Of a stretch of DNA of 64,000 nucleotides, positions 43,482 to 51,510 are shown piece after piece. Position numbers and translations under genes: made by a program. Positions within the stretch are counted from its first letter, which is position 1. Each line of letters begins with the position of its first letter. Source of the stretch: Anaerotruncus massiliensis (ex Togo et al. 2026) (GTDB taxonomy: Bacteria; Bacillota; Clostridia; Oscillospirales; Ruminococcaceae); assembly GCF_900199635.1 (NCBI RefSeq), contig NZ_LT962687.1, positions 1,597,501-1,661,500 of the forward strand, written 5' to 3'. The notes below the pieces were generated by a model that saw only the letters and a list, made by a program, of their open reading frames with translations, ran no database searches and had not been told where the DNA came from.

Positions 43482-44066
43482 TTACGCGTCGAAATTCACG
43501 TCCGGCGCAGACTGCGCCGACTCGGGCGCGGTGAAGTACTCCGCCTTCTCGAATCCGAACATGCCGGCGACCAGGCGGTTCGGGAAGGTGATGATCCTGC
43601 TGTTGTAGCTCTTGACCGCGTCGTTGTAGTCGTTGCGCGCGACCGAGATGCGGTTCTCGGTGCCCGCGAGCTCATCCATCAGCGAGATATACCCCTGGCT
43701 CGACTGGATCTCCGGATAGTTCTCCACGACCATCAGCAGCCGGGAGAGCGCGCTGGAGAGATTGTCGTTGGCCGCGGCCAGCTCCTCCATCCCCATGCCC
43801 TGCGCGCCCGCCAGCTGCGCGCGCGCCTCGGTGACGCTGTCGATGACCGACTGCTCCTGCGCCGCCAGCCCCTTGACCGTGTTGACGAGGTTGGGGATCA
43901 GGTCGGCCCTGCGCTGAAGCTGGGTCTGGATCGCCGCCTGCTGGGTGTCGACGTTTTCGCGCGCCGCGGCGATGCCGTTATACCCCCCGACAAGGGAGAC
44001 GCCGATGATCACGATGATCGCGAGGACCGCGATCAGGACGACCACGCCGGTAGACATTTTTTTCAT
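43482..44066 (-). CDS. lemA: LemA family protein
   Basis: 194-residue protein with one N-terminal membrane helix (VVLIAVLAIIVIIGVSLVGG) and a long helical domain. Family blocks are RRADLIPNLVNTVKG, NLSSALSRLLMVVENYP and LAGTENRISVARNDYN, ending FPNRLVAGMFGF. The function is unknown; a membrane-associated scaffold with the TPM protein encoded next to it is the usual suggestion. Its own promoter lies 31 bases upstream. Confidence 0.94.
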   Translation of the reverse strand: MKKMSTGVVVLIAVLAIIVIIGVSLVGGYNGIAAARENVDTQQAAIQTQLQRRADLIPNLVNTVKGLAAQEQSVIDSVTEARAQLAGAQGMGMEELAAANDNLSSALSRLLMVVENYPEIQSSQGYISLMDELAGTENRISVARNDYNDAVKSYNSRIITFPNRLVAGMFGFEKAEYFTAPESAQSAPDVNFDA

Positions 44067-44096
44067 CTTATCGTTCCTTTCTTTTGGCCTGCCACC

Positions 44097-44125
44097 ATCC
44101 TAGCACAACCCGGCGTCCCGTACAA
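44097..44125 (-). promoter_or_regulatory. Promoter of lemA-TPM genes
   Basis: TTGTAC (44120-44125), 17 bases and TAGGAT (44097-44102) on the minus strand, 31 bases before lemA. Confidence 0.6.
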
Positions 44126-44164
44126 GCGGGCCGCCCGTGAATTCACGAATCCGTCACAGACCGT

Positions 44165-44620
44165 TCATTTTCCCAGTTCGCGGACCATCTGGACATAGGG
44201 CAGCTCTTCGTAGCCGAGGCGGCCGTAGAGCCTGCGCGCGCCTTCGTTATCCGGCTCCACCTCGAGGCGGAAGCGCGCCGCCCTCCCCGCATAGTATTCG
44301 CTGACAAAGGAAAAATACGCGCTGCCGAGTCCCTTCCCCTGGAATTCGGGACGCAGGTAGAGCTCCTCGAGCAGCACGACCATGCCGCCCGCCTCGGTCG
44401 ACCAGGTGAGGGACACCTGCCCGTAGCCGGCGAGCTTCCCATCCTGCTCGAGGAGGAAGACGTCCACATAGGGGCTGTCCGAGACTGCCTGCTCGTAGGT
44501 GCGTTCAAAAAAATGCGCCGGGACGGGGTGCAGCACGGCCGGCGAATGGTAAAATTCATCGAGCAGCGTGAGAAAATCCGTTTTGTCCTGCGGGGTCAGC
44601 TTCCTGATCATGTTATCCAT
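44165..44620 (-). CDS. GNAT family N-acetyltransferase
   Basis: Acyl-CoA-dependent N-acetyltransferase of 151 residues. The acetyl-CoA-binding motif A is visible as LYLRPEFQGKGLGSAYFSFV (Q/RxxGxG/A), followed by LEVEPDNEGARRLYGRLGY. The substrate is unknown. ATG 44620 has AAGGA upstream; ATG 44611 is an alternative. It is transcribed alone, divergently from the hydrogenase-maturation operon. Confidence 0.9.
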   Translation of the reverse strand: MDNMIRKLTPQDKTDFLTLLDEFYHSPAVLHPVPAHFFERTYEQAVSDSPYVDVFLLEQDGKLAGYGQVSLTWSTEAGGMVVLLEELYLRPEFQGKGLGSAYFSFVSEYYAGRAARFRLEVEPDNEGARRLYGRLGYEELPYVQMVRELGK

Positions 44621-44646
44621 GCTCCTGTTCCTTGATGTTTGGCAAC

Positions 44647-44675
44647 AGTATACCCAATTCCGTCCCGTTTTGCAA
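44647..44675 (-). promoter_or_regulatory. Promoter of the GNAT gene
   Basis: TTGCAA (44670-44675), 17 bases and TATACT (44647-44652) on the minus strand, 27 bases before the gene and back to back with the hydrogenase-maturation promoter. Confidence 0.7.
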
Positions 44676-44701
44676 CTCCGCCCGGACGTCCCCGGCCTCC
44701 C

Positions 44702-44730
44702 TTGCCAATTCCGCCCACCCGTGCTATAAT
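44702..44730 (+). promoter_or_regulatory. Promoter of the [FeFe]-hydrogenase maturation operon
   Basis: TTGCCA (44702-44707), 17 bases and a perfect TATAAT (44725-44730). The first gene starts 220 bases further on, leaving a long untranslated leader. Confidence 0.78.
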
Positions 44731-44736
44731 GTTGCC

Positions 44737-44949
44737 AACGGGAAATATCCGGTACAATTTCATCGCCTGCGTCCAAGGGGGCTCCCGCGGATCAAGGCTT
44801 TTCAGGCAAATCGTTCTAAAGCGCGCGGGTTCGGCCCGGCGGAGAAGGCGGTGGTATTTTTGTGCTGCAAACGCGGCGCCGCGCCTTTGGGGACGCGGCG
44901 CTTTTTTTGGCGGCGGAGACGCGGCCGCTTCGGAAAGGAAGGCTGACGG
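44737..44949 (+). ncRNA. Structured leader with terminator before the hyd maturation genes
   Basis: The 329 bases between the GNAT and TM1266-like genes contain no convincing coding region. About 213 of them would be transcribed as a leader ending in an intrinsic terminator. Upstream of that are shorter hairpins such as CGGG-TTCGG-CCCG (around 44827-44839) and segments complementary to one terminator arm, as needed for an antiterminator. I could not match it to any riboswitch or T-box consensus that I know. It is a candidate ligand- or protein-controlled attenuator. Confidence 0.55.
44876..44908 (+). terminator. Leader terminator (attenuator) of the hyd maturation operon
   Basis: An 8-bp GC stem (GCGCCGCG / CGCGGCGC, 44876-44901) with a 10-base loop is followed by seven T (44902-44908). 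It ends 41 bases before the first start codon and lies between promoter and genes, so it should act as an attenuator. Confidence 0.8.
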
Positions 44950-45219
44950 ATGGAAACAAGAATCGCCCTGATCGGCATCATCGTGGAGGACATGCGGGCG
45001 GCGGACCGGCTCAACGCCATCCTGCACGAATTCGCGGGCTGCATCGTCGGACGGATGGGCATCCCCTACCACGCGAAAGACGTCAGCATCATCAGCGTGG
45101 TCGTCGACGCGCCGAACAACGTGATCAGCTCCCTTTCGGGCAAGCTCGGGATGCTCCCCGGCGTCAGCATCAAGACGGTCTATTCCAAGGCAGGAGGTCC
45201 CCCGCATGACGCTGAATGA
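44950..45219 (+). CDS. TM1266-like iron-only hydrogenase system regulator
   Basis: 89-residue ACT/NikR-C-like small protein of the family named after TM1266 and annotated as an iron-only hydrogenase system putative regulator. It begins METRIALIGIIVEDMRAADR and has the family stretch IPYHAKDVSIISVVVDAP and GKLGMLPGVSIKTVYSK. There is no DNA-binding domain visible. It overlaps hydE by 14 bases. Its constant partnership with hydE/hydG suggests a sensory or regulatory role in H-cluster synthesis, but this is unproven. Confidence 0.92.
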   Translation: METRIALIGIIVEDMRAADRLNAILHEFAGCIVGRMGIPYHAKDVSIISVVVDAPNNVISSLSGKLGMLPGVSIKTVYSKAGGPPHDAE

Positions 45220-46171
45220 CACGGTTTCCGGGCTGGCAGGGCTTCTCACTTTACAGGACTTCTCCCCCGTCTACCGCGAGGCCGACCGGGTCCGTCGGGA
45301 GGCGGTCGGGGACGTGGTGCACATCCGCGCCATCCTCGAATTCTCCAACCACTGCAGGCGGCAGTGCCGCTATTGCGGGCTCAACAGCAGGAACGCGGCC
45401 TGCGACCGCTACCGCATGACGCCGGAGGAGATGGTTGATTCCGCCCGCGCCGCCTGGGAGGCGGGCTACAAAACGATCGTGCTCCAGTCGGGCGAGGACC
45501 CGTTTTTTACCTCCGCGCTGCTCGGGGAGATCGTCCGGGAGATCAAGCGGACGGGACTGGCGGTGACGGTGAGCTGCGGCGAGATGCCGCGGGAGGACTA
45601 CGCGCACCTGCGGGCGTGCGGGGCCGACCGCTACCTGCTCAAGCACGAGACCGCCGACCCCGTCCTCTATGATTCGCTGCACCCCTGCGGCACCCTCTCC
45701 GAGCGGGTCGCCTGCCTGAAAACCCTCAAGGCCCTCGGGTTCGAGACGGGCAGCGGGTTCATGATCGGGCTGCCCGGCCAGACGAACGAGACGGTCGCGC
45801 GCGACCTGCTGCTGCTGCGCGAGATCGGCTGCGACATGGCGGGCATCGGGCCCTTCATCCCCCACCCGGACACGCCGCTGCGGGACCTGCCGCACGGGAG
45901 CACCGAGCTCACCAAGCGGGCGGTCGCGCTCGCGCGGCTGCTGCTGCCGAAGGCGAACCTGCCCGCCACCACCTCCCTCGGGGTGATCGACGGGAAGGAA
46001 AAAAACGACGTCTTCTCCTGCGGGGCGAACGTCATCATGCGCAAGGTGACGCCCGACGCCTACAAGCAGAAATATGAAATCTATCCCGCCGCGCTCGGAC
46101 ATACCGATATCAAGGCCGAGCGCGCCGAGCTGGAAAATATGATCCGCGGTCTGGGAAAAATACCGCAGTAA
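45206..46171 (+). CDS. hydE: [FeFe]-hydrogenase H-cluster maturase HydE
   Basis: Radical SAM enzyme acting with HydG and HydF to build the diiron subcluster. 321 residues, slightly shorter than the best-known HydE. The cluster motif is CRRQCRYCG near residue 50, within LEFSNHCRRQCRYCGLN. GEDPFFT and GSGFMIGLPGQTNE are typical of the HydE/BioB-like barrel. It overlaps the TM1266-like gene and lies 11 bases before hydG. Confidence 0.96.
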   Translation: MTLNDTVSGLAGLLTLQDFSPVYREADRVRREAVGDVVHIRAILEFSNHCRRQCRYCGLNSRNAACDRYRMTPEEMVDSARAAWEAGYKTIVLQSGEDPFFTSALLGEIVREIKRTGLAVTVSCGEMPREDYAHLRACGADRYLLKHETADPVLYDSLHPCGTLSERVACLKTLKALGFETGSGFMIGLPGQTNETVARDLLLLREIGCDMAGIGPFIPHPDTPLRDLPHGSTELTKRAVALARLLLPKANLPATTSLGVIDGKEKNDVFSCGANVIMRKVTPDAYKQKYEIYPAALGHTDIKAERAELENMIRGLGKIPQ

Positions 46172-46182
46172 AGAAAGGTTGA

Positions 46183-47601
46183 ATGAAAATGTACAATCCG
46201 AAGTCGAAGGTCGCAACCGAATTTATCGACGACGCTGAGATCAGGGAGACGCTCGAGTACGCCGAACAGAACAAGGCGAATTTCCCCCTCATCGATCAGA
46301 TCCTGGAGAAGGCCGCGACGCTGAAGGGCCTCTCCCACCGCGAGGCGGCGGTGCTGCTCGAATGTGAAGACCCCGCCTACATAGAAAAAATCTACGCGCT
46401 CGCGATGGACATCAAGAAGAAAAACTACGGCAACCGCATCGTCATGTTCGCCCCCCTCTACCTCTCCAACTACTGCGTCAACGAGTGCCGCTACTGCCCC
46501 TACCACCACCACAACAAGCACATCGCCCGCAAGCAGCTCTCCCAGGAGGACATCGTGCGGGAGGTCGTCGCGCTCCAGGACATGGGCCACAAGCGCCTCG
46601 CGCTCGAGACGGGCGAGGACCCCGTCAACTGCCCGATCGAATACGTGCTCGAGAGCATCAGGACGATCTACGGCATCAAGCACAAAAACGGCGCGATCCG
46701 CCGCGTGAACGTCAACATCGCCGCCACGACGGTCGAAAACTACCGCCGCCTCAAGGAGGCGGGCATCGGGACGTATATCCTCTTCCAGGAGACCTATAAT
46801 AAAGAGTCCTACGAATACCTGCACCCGGCGGGGCCGAAGAGCAACTACGCCTACCACACCGAGGCGATGGACCGCGCGATGGAGGGCGGCATCGACGACG
46901 TGGGCTGCGGCGTGCTCTTTGGGCTCAACCTCTATAAATACGACTTTGTCGGCCTGCTCATGCACGCCGAGCACCTCGAGGCGGTCTTCGGCGTCGGCCC
47001 GCACACGATCAGCGTGCCCCGCGTGCGCACCGCCGACGACATCGACCCCGACGAGTTCAACAACGCCATCTCGGACGAGATCTTCCAGAAGATCGTCGCC
47101 GTGCTGCGCGTCGCCGTCCCCTACACCGGCATGATCATCTCGACGCGCGAATCGCAGAGGACCCGCGAAAAGGTGCTCCACCTGGGCATCTCGCAGATCT
47201 CCGGCGCCTCCCGGACGAGCGTCGGCGGCTACGCCGAGGCCGAGGAGGAGAACTCCGCCCAGTTCGACGTCAGCGACAACCGCACCCTCGACGAGGTGGT
47301 TGGCTGGCTGCTCGACCTCGGCCACATCCCGAGCTTCTGCACCGCCTGCTACCGTGAGGGACGCACCGGCGACCGGTTCATGACCCTTGTCAAAAATCAG
47401 CAGATCGGCAACTGCTGCGACCCCAACGCGCTCATGACCCTCAAGGAGTACCTCGAGGACTATGCCTCCCCCGAGACGAAGGCCAAGGGCGAAAAGATGA
47501 TCGCGGACACGATCCCCCTCATCCCCAACGAGAAGGTCCGCCGCCTCACCGTGGAGCACCTGGCGGACATCGCCGCGGGCAAGCGCGATTTTCGGTTCTG
47601 A
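46183..47601 (+). CDS. hydG: [FeFe]-hydrogenase maturase HydG (tyrosine lyase)
   Basis: Radical SAM tyrosine lyase that makes CO, cyanide and an Fe(CO)2CN synthon. 472 residues, normal length. The N-terminal cluster motif is CVNECRYCPY in LSNYCVNECRYCPYHHHN. The C-terminal auxiliary cluster motif CTACYREGRTGDRFM, with the downstream GNCCDPNA, is present. Start at ATG 46183 behind AAAGG. It lies between hydE and hydF. Confidence 0.97.
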   Translation: MKMYNPKSKVATEFIDDAEIRETLEYAEQNKANFPLIDQILEKAATLKGLSHREAAVLLECEDPAYIEKIYALAMDIKKKNYGNRIVMFAPLYLSNYCVNECRYCPYHHHNKHIARKQLSQEDIVREVVALQDMGHKRLALETGEDPVNCPIEYVLESIRTIYGIKHKNGAIRRVNVNIAATTVENYRRLKEAGIGTYILFQETYNKESYEYLHPAGPKSNYAYHTEAMDRAMEGGIDDVGCGVLFGLNLYKYDFVGLLMHAEHLEAVFGVGPHTISVPRVRTADDIDPDEFNNAISDEIFQKIVAVLRVAVPYTGMIISTRESQRTREKVLHLGISQISGASRTSVGGYAEAEEENSAQFDVSDNRTLDEVVGWLLDLGHIPSFCTACYREGRTGDRFMTLVKNQQIGNCCDPNALMTLKEYLEDYASPETKAKGEKMIADTIPLIPNEKVRRLTVEHLADIAAGKRDFRF

Positions 47602-47674
47602 CCGGGCCGCCCGCCCCCGCCAATGCCGCCGGAGGCGGGCGCGATACCGCATCATATAAAAGGAGTGCCATTCC

Positions 47675-48868
47675 ATGAGCCTGACAACAACCCCCAGCGC
47701 CAACCGGCTGCACATCGGCATCTTCGGCAAGCGCAACAGCGGCAAATCCTCCCTCGTCAACGCGATCACCAACCAGGACACCGCCCTCACCTCCGAGGTC
47801 GCGGGCACGACGACCGACCCCGTCTACAAGGCGATGGAGATCCACGGCATCGGGCCCTGCATGCTGATCGACACCGCCGGCTTCGACGACGAGGGGGAGC
47901 TCGGCGCGCTGCGCGTCCGGCGCACGCGCGACGCGCTCGAAAAGACCGACGTGGCGATCGTCGTCTTCTGCGAGGCGGACGTCTCGCTGGAGGCCGACTG
48001 GATCGGGGCTCTGCAGGAACGCGGCACACCGGTCGTCGCCGTCATCAACAAGGCCGATCTGCTCGGCAACGTCTCCGAGATCGCCAGGGCGATCCATGAC
48101 GCGTTCTCCCTCTTCCCCATCGTCGTCTCCGCAAAGGAGCGCACCGGCGTCAAGGACGTGATCGAGGCGGTCATCCGCCAGCTGCCCGAGGATTACGAAA
48201 AAAAGAGCATCACCGCCGGACTCGTCGGCGAGGGGGACGTCGTCCTGCTCGTCATGCCGCAGGACATCCAGGCGCCCAAGGGCCGCCTCATCCTGCCGCA
48301 GGTGCAGACGATCCGCGACCTGCTCGACAACCGCTGCGTCGTGCTGTCGGTCACGGCCGACAAGCTCGACGAGGGCCTCGCGGCCCTGCGGGTGCCGCCC
48401 CGCCTCATCATCACCGACTCGCAGGTCTTCCCCGCCGTCTACCAGAAAAAGCCGCCCGAAAGCCTGCTCACCTCCTTTTCGGTGCTGATGGCGGCCGTCA
48501 AGGGGGACATCGCCTCCTTCGTCGAGGGGGCCGCCGCGATCGACGCGCTCACCCCCGATTCCCGCGTGCTCATCGCCGAGGCCTGCACCCACGCCCCCCT
48601 CGAAGAGGACATCGGGCGCGTCAAGCTCCCCCGCCTGCTGCGCAGGCGGGTGGGCGAAGCCTTGGAAGTCGACGTGGTCAGCGGCCCCGACTTTCCGGAG
48701 GATCTCAGCGGCTACAATCTGATCATCCACTGCGGCGCCTGCATGTTCAACCGCCGCTACGTCCTCTCCCGCATCGAACGGGCCCGCGCGGCGGGGGTCC
48801 CGATCACCAACTACGGGGTCGCGCTCGCCAAGCTCGGCGGCATCCTCGACAAGATCAGCTACCGCTGA
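47675..48868 (+). CDS. hydF: [FeFe]-hydrogenase maturation GTPase HydF
   Basis: Scaffold GTPase that carries the diiron precursor and delivers it to the hydrogenase. 397 residues. The G domain shows GKRNSGKSSLVNAI, TSEVAGTTTDPV, DTAGFDDEG and NKAD. The C-terminal Fe-S cluster motif is CTHAPLEEDIGR with IIHCGACMFNRR (CxHx~45HCxxC). It lies 73 bases after hydG, and a strong terminator follows. No hydrogenase structural gene is in the window. Confidence 0.96.
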   Translation: MSLTTTPSANRLHIGIFGKRNSGKSSLVNAITNQDTALTSEVAGTTTDPVYKAMEIHGIGPCMLIDTAGFDDEGELGALRVRRTRDALEKTDVAIVVFCEADVSLEADWIGALQERGTPVVAVINKADLLGNVSEIARAIHDAFSLFPIVVSAKERTGVKDVIEAVIRQLPEDYEKKSITAGLVGEGDVVLLVMPQDIQAPKGRLILPQVQTIRDLLDNRCVVLSVTADKLDEGLAALRVPPRLIITDSQVFPAVYQKKPPESLLTSFSVLMAAVKGDIASFVEGAAAIDALTPDSRVLIAEACTHAPLEEDIGRVKLPRLLRRRVGEALEVDVVSGPDFPEDLSGYNLIIHCGACMFNRRYVLSRIERARAAGVPITNYGVALAKLGGILDKISYR

Positions 48869-48891
48869 ATCGCAACCGTGCAGCATCCTGC

Positions 48892-48918
48892 AAAAAGGCC
48901 GCCGAAGGCGGCCTTTTT
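48892..48918 (+). terminator. Terminator of the hyd maturation operon
   Basis: A 12-bp stem (AAAAAGGCCGCC / GGCGGCCTTTTT) with GAA loop and a T-run, 23 bases after hydF. Confidence 0.93.
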
Positions 48919-49015
48919 CTGCACGGATATTTGCATTTTTCCCCTCCGCAGCCGGTAAATTTGGGCGGATTCTGCAAGACTTTCCTGGAAAAGATGCAAA
49001 TGGGCCCAAATCCCC

Positions 49016-49044
49016 TTGACTTTACCGCTCTGATTGCATAAACT
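49016..49044 (+). promoter_or_regulatory. Promoter of the amino-acid ABC transporter operon
   Basis: TTGACT (49016-49021), 17 bases and TAAACT (49039-49044). The leader of about 60 bases contains small hairpins (AAAGGC...GCCTTT near 49053 and CTTGTGCTGCAAG near 49070), without a clear terminator. Confidence 0.65.
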
Positions 49045-49108
49045 GTATCTCAAAGGCTTAGCGCCTTTTCTTGTGCTGCAAGAATGTTTAATATGGGAGA
49101 GGATTAAA

Positions 49109-49918
49109 ATGAAAAGAGTACTTGCTCTCGTTTTGGCGACCCTGATGCTGCTCGCGGCCGCGGGCTGCGGCTCCAAGCCCGCCGAGGAGAAGACCTTCAC
49201 GATCGGCATGGAGTGCGCCTACGCCCCCTTCAACTGGACCCAGCTCGAAAAGACCGACACCGCCGTCGACATCGGCAACGCCTCCTACGCGGACGGCTAC
49301 GACGTCGTCATGGGCAAATACATCGCCGAGAAGCTCGGCCGCACCCTGGTCGTCAAGCCGATCGCCTGGGAGGGCCTCGAGCCCGCCGTCAACAACGGCG
49401 AGATCGACGCGATCATCGCGGGCATGACCGCCACCCCCGAGCGGAAACAGAACGTCGACTTCACCACCCCCTACTATGAGAGCAAGATGGTCGTCATCGT
49501 CCGCAAGGACAGCGACCTGGCCGGCATCACCGACATCCAACAGCTCTCCGGCCGCAAGGTCCAGGGCCAGCTCAACACCATCTACGACGACGTCATCGAT
49601 CAGATCGACGGGGTCGACCACGTCACCCCGCTCGCGACCTACCCGCTGATGGTCGTCGCGCTCCAGAACGGCGAGGTCGACGCGCTGACCGCCGAGCTGC
49701 CCGTGGCGGTCGGCGTCACCAGCAGCAACTCCGACTTGACCTACGTCGAGTTCGACGCGGACAAGGGCTTTGAGGCCGACACCTCCGTTTCAATCGCGGT
49801 CAAGAAGGGCAACACCGAGCTGCTCGACGAGATCCAGAAGGCGCTCGACAGCATCACCGAGGAGACCCGCCAGCAGTGGATGATCGAAGCGACCGGGCGC
49901 CAGCCTGCGCAGGAATGA
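49109..49918 (+). CDS. Amino-acid ABC transporter substrate-binding lipoprotein
   Basis: Extracellular solute-binding protein family 3, 269 residues. The lipoprotein signal MKRVLALVLATLMLLAAAGC precedes the binding domain, which shows FTIGMECAYAPFNWTQ, GLEPAVNNGEIDAIIAGMTATPERKQ (core EIDAIIAGMT) and FTTPYYESKMVVIV. GAGAGG lies just before the ATG at 49109. It is first in a binding protein-permease-ATPase operon. A polar amino acid or a related amine is the expected ligand; which one is unknown. Confidence 0.93.
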   Translation: MKRVLALVLATLMLLAAAGCGSKPAEEKTFTIGMECAYAPFNWTQLEKTDTAVDIGNASYADGYDVVMGKYIAEKLGRTLVVKPIAWEGLEPAVNNGEIDAIIAGMTATPERKQNVDFTTPYYESKMVVIVRKDSDLAGITDIQQLSGRKVQGQLNTIYDDVIDQIDGVDHVTPLATYPLMVVALQNGEVDALTAELPVAVGVTSSNSDLTYVEFDADKGFEADTSVSIAVKKGNTELLDEIQKALDSITEETRQQWMIEATGRQPAQE

Positions 49919-49966
49919 TCCACGGCGCACGCCGTCCGAAAGTACGAAAGATAGGATTGTGTGACC

Positions 49967-50728
49967 ATGTTTGCATCTGCAATTGATATCGCCGTCAAAT
50001 ACTGGCCGATGTTCTGGGCCGGCATCAAGACGACCCTGCTTCTGTCCATCACCGGCACCGTCATCGGCCTGCTGATCGGCCTGGTCGTCGGCAGCGTGCG
50101 GTCGGTCTGCTCCAAAAGCGAGTCGCGGGATTCCGGCGTCGCCAAGGCGGTCAAAAAGATCGTCTATTTCATCACCTGCGTCTATGTGGAGTTCTTCCGC
50201 GGCACCCCGATGATGGTGCAGGCGGTCTTCCTCTACTACGGCCTCAAGCCGGTCTTCAACTGGGACACCACCGTCGCCGGCATCTGCATCATCTCGATCA
50301 ATACCGGCGCCTACATGGCGGAGATCCTGCGCTCCGGGCTCCAGTCGGTCGACGTCGGCCAGACCGAGGCCGCGCGCAGCATCGGCATGACCCCCGCGCA
50401 GACGATGTTCCACGTCGTGCTGCCGCAGGGCGTCAAAAACGCCTTCCCCGCCATCGGCAACGAGTTCGTCGTCAACATCAAGGACTCCTCGGTGCTCAAC
50501 GCCATCTCGGTGACCGAGCTGTTCTTCCAGTCCAACAAGATCGCGGGCAGCATCTTCAAGTTCACCGACACCTTCCTCGTGACCGCGCTGGTCTATCTGG
50601 TGCTCACCTTTACGACCACCCGCATCCTGCGCGCGATCGAAATCCGCATGCACCGCCCGCCCTCCAGCTATCCGACCTCGCAAACGGTGCCCGAGGCGCG
50701 CATCAAACCGGAAGGAGGGGCGCAGTGA
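49967..50728 (+). CDS. Amino-acid ABC transporter permease
   Basis: His/Glu/Gln/Arg/opine-type permease, 253 residues, with about five helices. [39 protein letters not shown] (core [10 protein letters not shown]) and the EAA loop [22 protein letters not shown] are diagnostic. I chose ATG 49967; a GTG at 49961 is an alternative, as AGGA spacing does not decide. Its stop overlaps the ATPase start (TGATG). Confidence 0.94.
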   Translation: MFASAIDIAVKYWPMFWAGIKTTLLLSITGTVIGLLIGLVVGSVRSVCSKSESRDSGVAKAVKKIVYFITCVYVEFFRGTPMMVQAVFLYYGLKPVFNWDTTVAGICIISINTGAYMAEILRSGLQSVDVGQTEAARSIGMTPAQTMFHVVLPQGVKNAFPAIGNEFVVNIKDSSVLNAISVTELFFQSNKIAGSIFKFTDTFLVTALVYLVLTFTTTRILRAIEIRMHRPPSSYPTSQTVPEARIKPEGGAQ

Positions 50729-51462
50729 TGGAACACATCGTGGAGATCAAAAACCTCAAAAAGCACTTTGGCGAGTTGCGCGTCCTCGACGACATCAACT
50801 TCCACATCGACAAGGGGGACGTGATCACCGTTATCGGCTCGTCCGGCAGCGGCAAGTCCACCCTGCTCCGGTGCATCAACCTGCTTGAGATCCCCGACGA
50901 CGGCGAGATCCTCCTCCACGGCAAGGATATCCTCAAGGGGGAGCTCGACGTCAACAAGCACCGCGCCAAGGTCGGCATGGTCTTCCAGTCCTTCAACCTC
51001 TTCAACAACATGAGCGTGCTGAAGAACTGCATGATCGGCCAGATGACCGTGCTGAAGCGCAGCAAGGAGGAGAGCCAGAAGAAGGCGGAGCAGCTGCTCG
51101 CCACGGTGGGCATGTCCAGCTTCATCGGCGCCTCCCCCGCCCAGCTCTCGGGCGGCCAGCGGCAGCGCGTCGCGATCGCGCGGGCGCTCTGCATGGACCC
51201 GGAGGTCCTCCTCTTCGACGAGCCGACCTCCGCGCTCGACCCCGAGATGGTCGGCGGCGTGCTCGCGGTCATGAAGGATCTGGCCAAGTCGGGCCTCACG
51301 ATGATCGTCGTCACCCACGAGATGGGCTTCGCCCGCGAGGTCTCCTCCCGCGTCGTCTTCATGGACAGCGGCATCATCCTCGAGGAGGGCCCGCCCGAGC
51401 AGATTTTCACCGCCCCCAAAAACGAGCGCACGCGGGAGTTCCTCTCGCGCTACCTCGCATAA
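50728..51462 (+). CDS. Amino-acid ABC transporter ATP-binding protein
   Basis: ABC ATPase of the GlnQ/HisP group, 244 residues. Walker [20 protein letters not shown]-loop FQSFNLF, signature [16 protein letters not shown], Walker [15 protein letters not shown] and the H-loop [11 protein letters not shown] are all intact. GGAGGGG precedes the ATG at 50728. It is last in the operon, before a strong bidirectional terminator. Confidence 0.96.
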   Translation: MEHIVEIKNLKKHFGELRVLDDINFHIDKGDVITVIGSSGSGKSTLLRCINLLEIPDDGEILLHGKDILKGELDVNKHRAKVGMVFQSFNLFNNMSVLKNCMIGQMTVLKRSKEESQKKAEQLLATVGMSSFIGASPAQLSGGQRQRVAIARALCMDPEVLLFDEPTSALDPEMVGGVLAVMKDLAKSGLTMIVVTHEMGFAREVSSRVVFMDSGIILEEGPPEQIFTAPKNERTREFLSRYLA

Positions 51463-51473
51463 AAAAACGGATC

Positions 51474-51507
51474 AAAAAGGCCGCCGGCAATGCCGGCGGC
51501 CTTTTTT
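51474..51507. terminator. Bidirectional terminator
   Basis: A 15-bp stem (core AAGGCCGCCGGC / GCCGGCGGCCTT) with AAT loop, with T-runs on both strands. It serves the ABC transporter operon (plus) and the DUF1846 gene (minus), which ends 4 bases away. Confidence 0.92.
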
Positions 51508-51510
51508 CGT

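Noticed and set aside
44632-44971. Open frames within the leader of the hyd maturation operon
   Set aside because: They cross the terminator hairpin and lack ribosome-binding sites; the region is better explained as untranslated leader.
47602-47674. GC-rich hairpin between hydG and hydF as terminator
   Set aside because: The stem is imperfect and no T-run follows; hydF most likely shares the operon transcript.
44950-48868. Hydrogenase structural gene (hydA) near the maturases
   Set aside because: No protein with the H-cluster motifs is encoded in the window; only the maturation genes are here.
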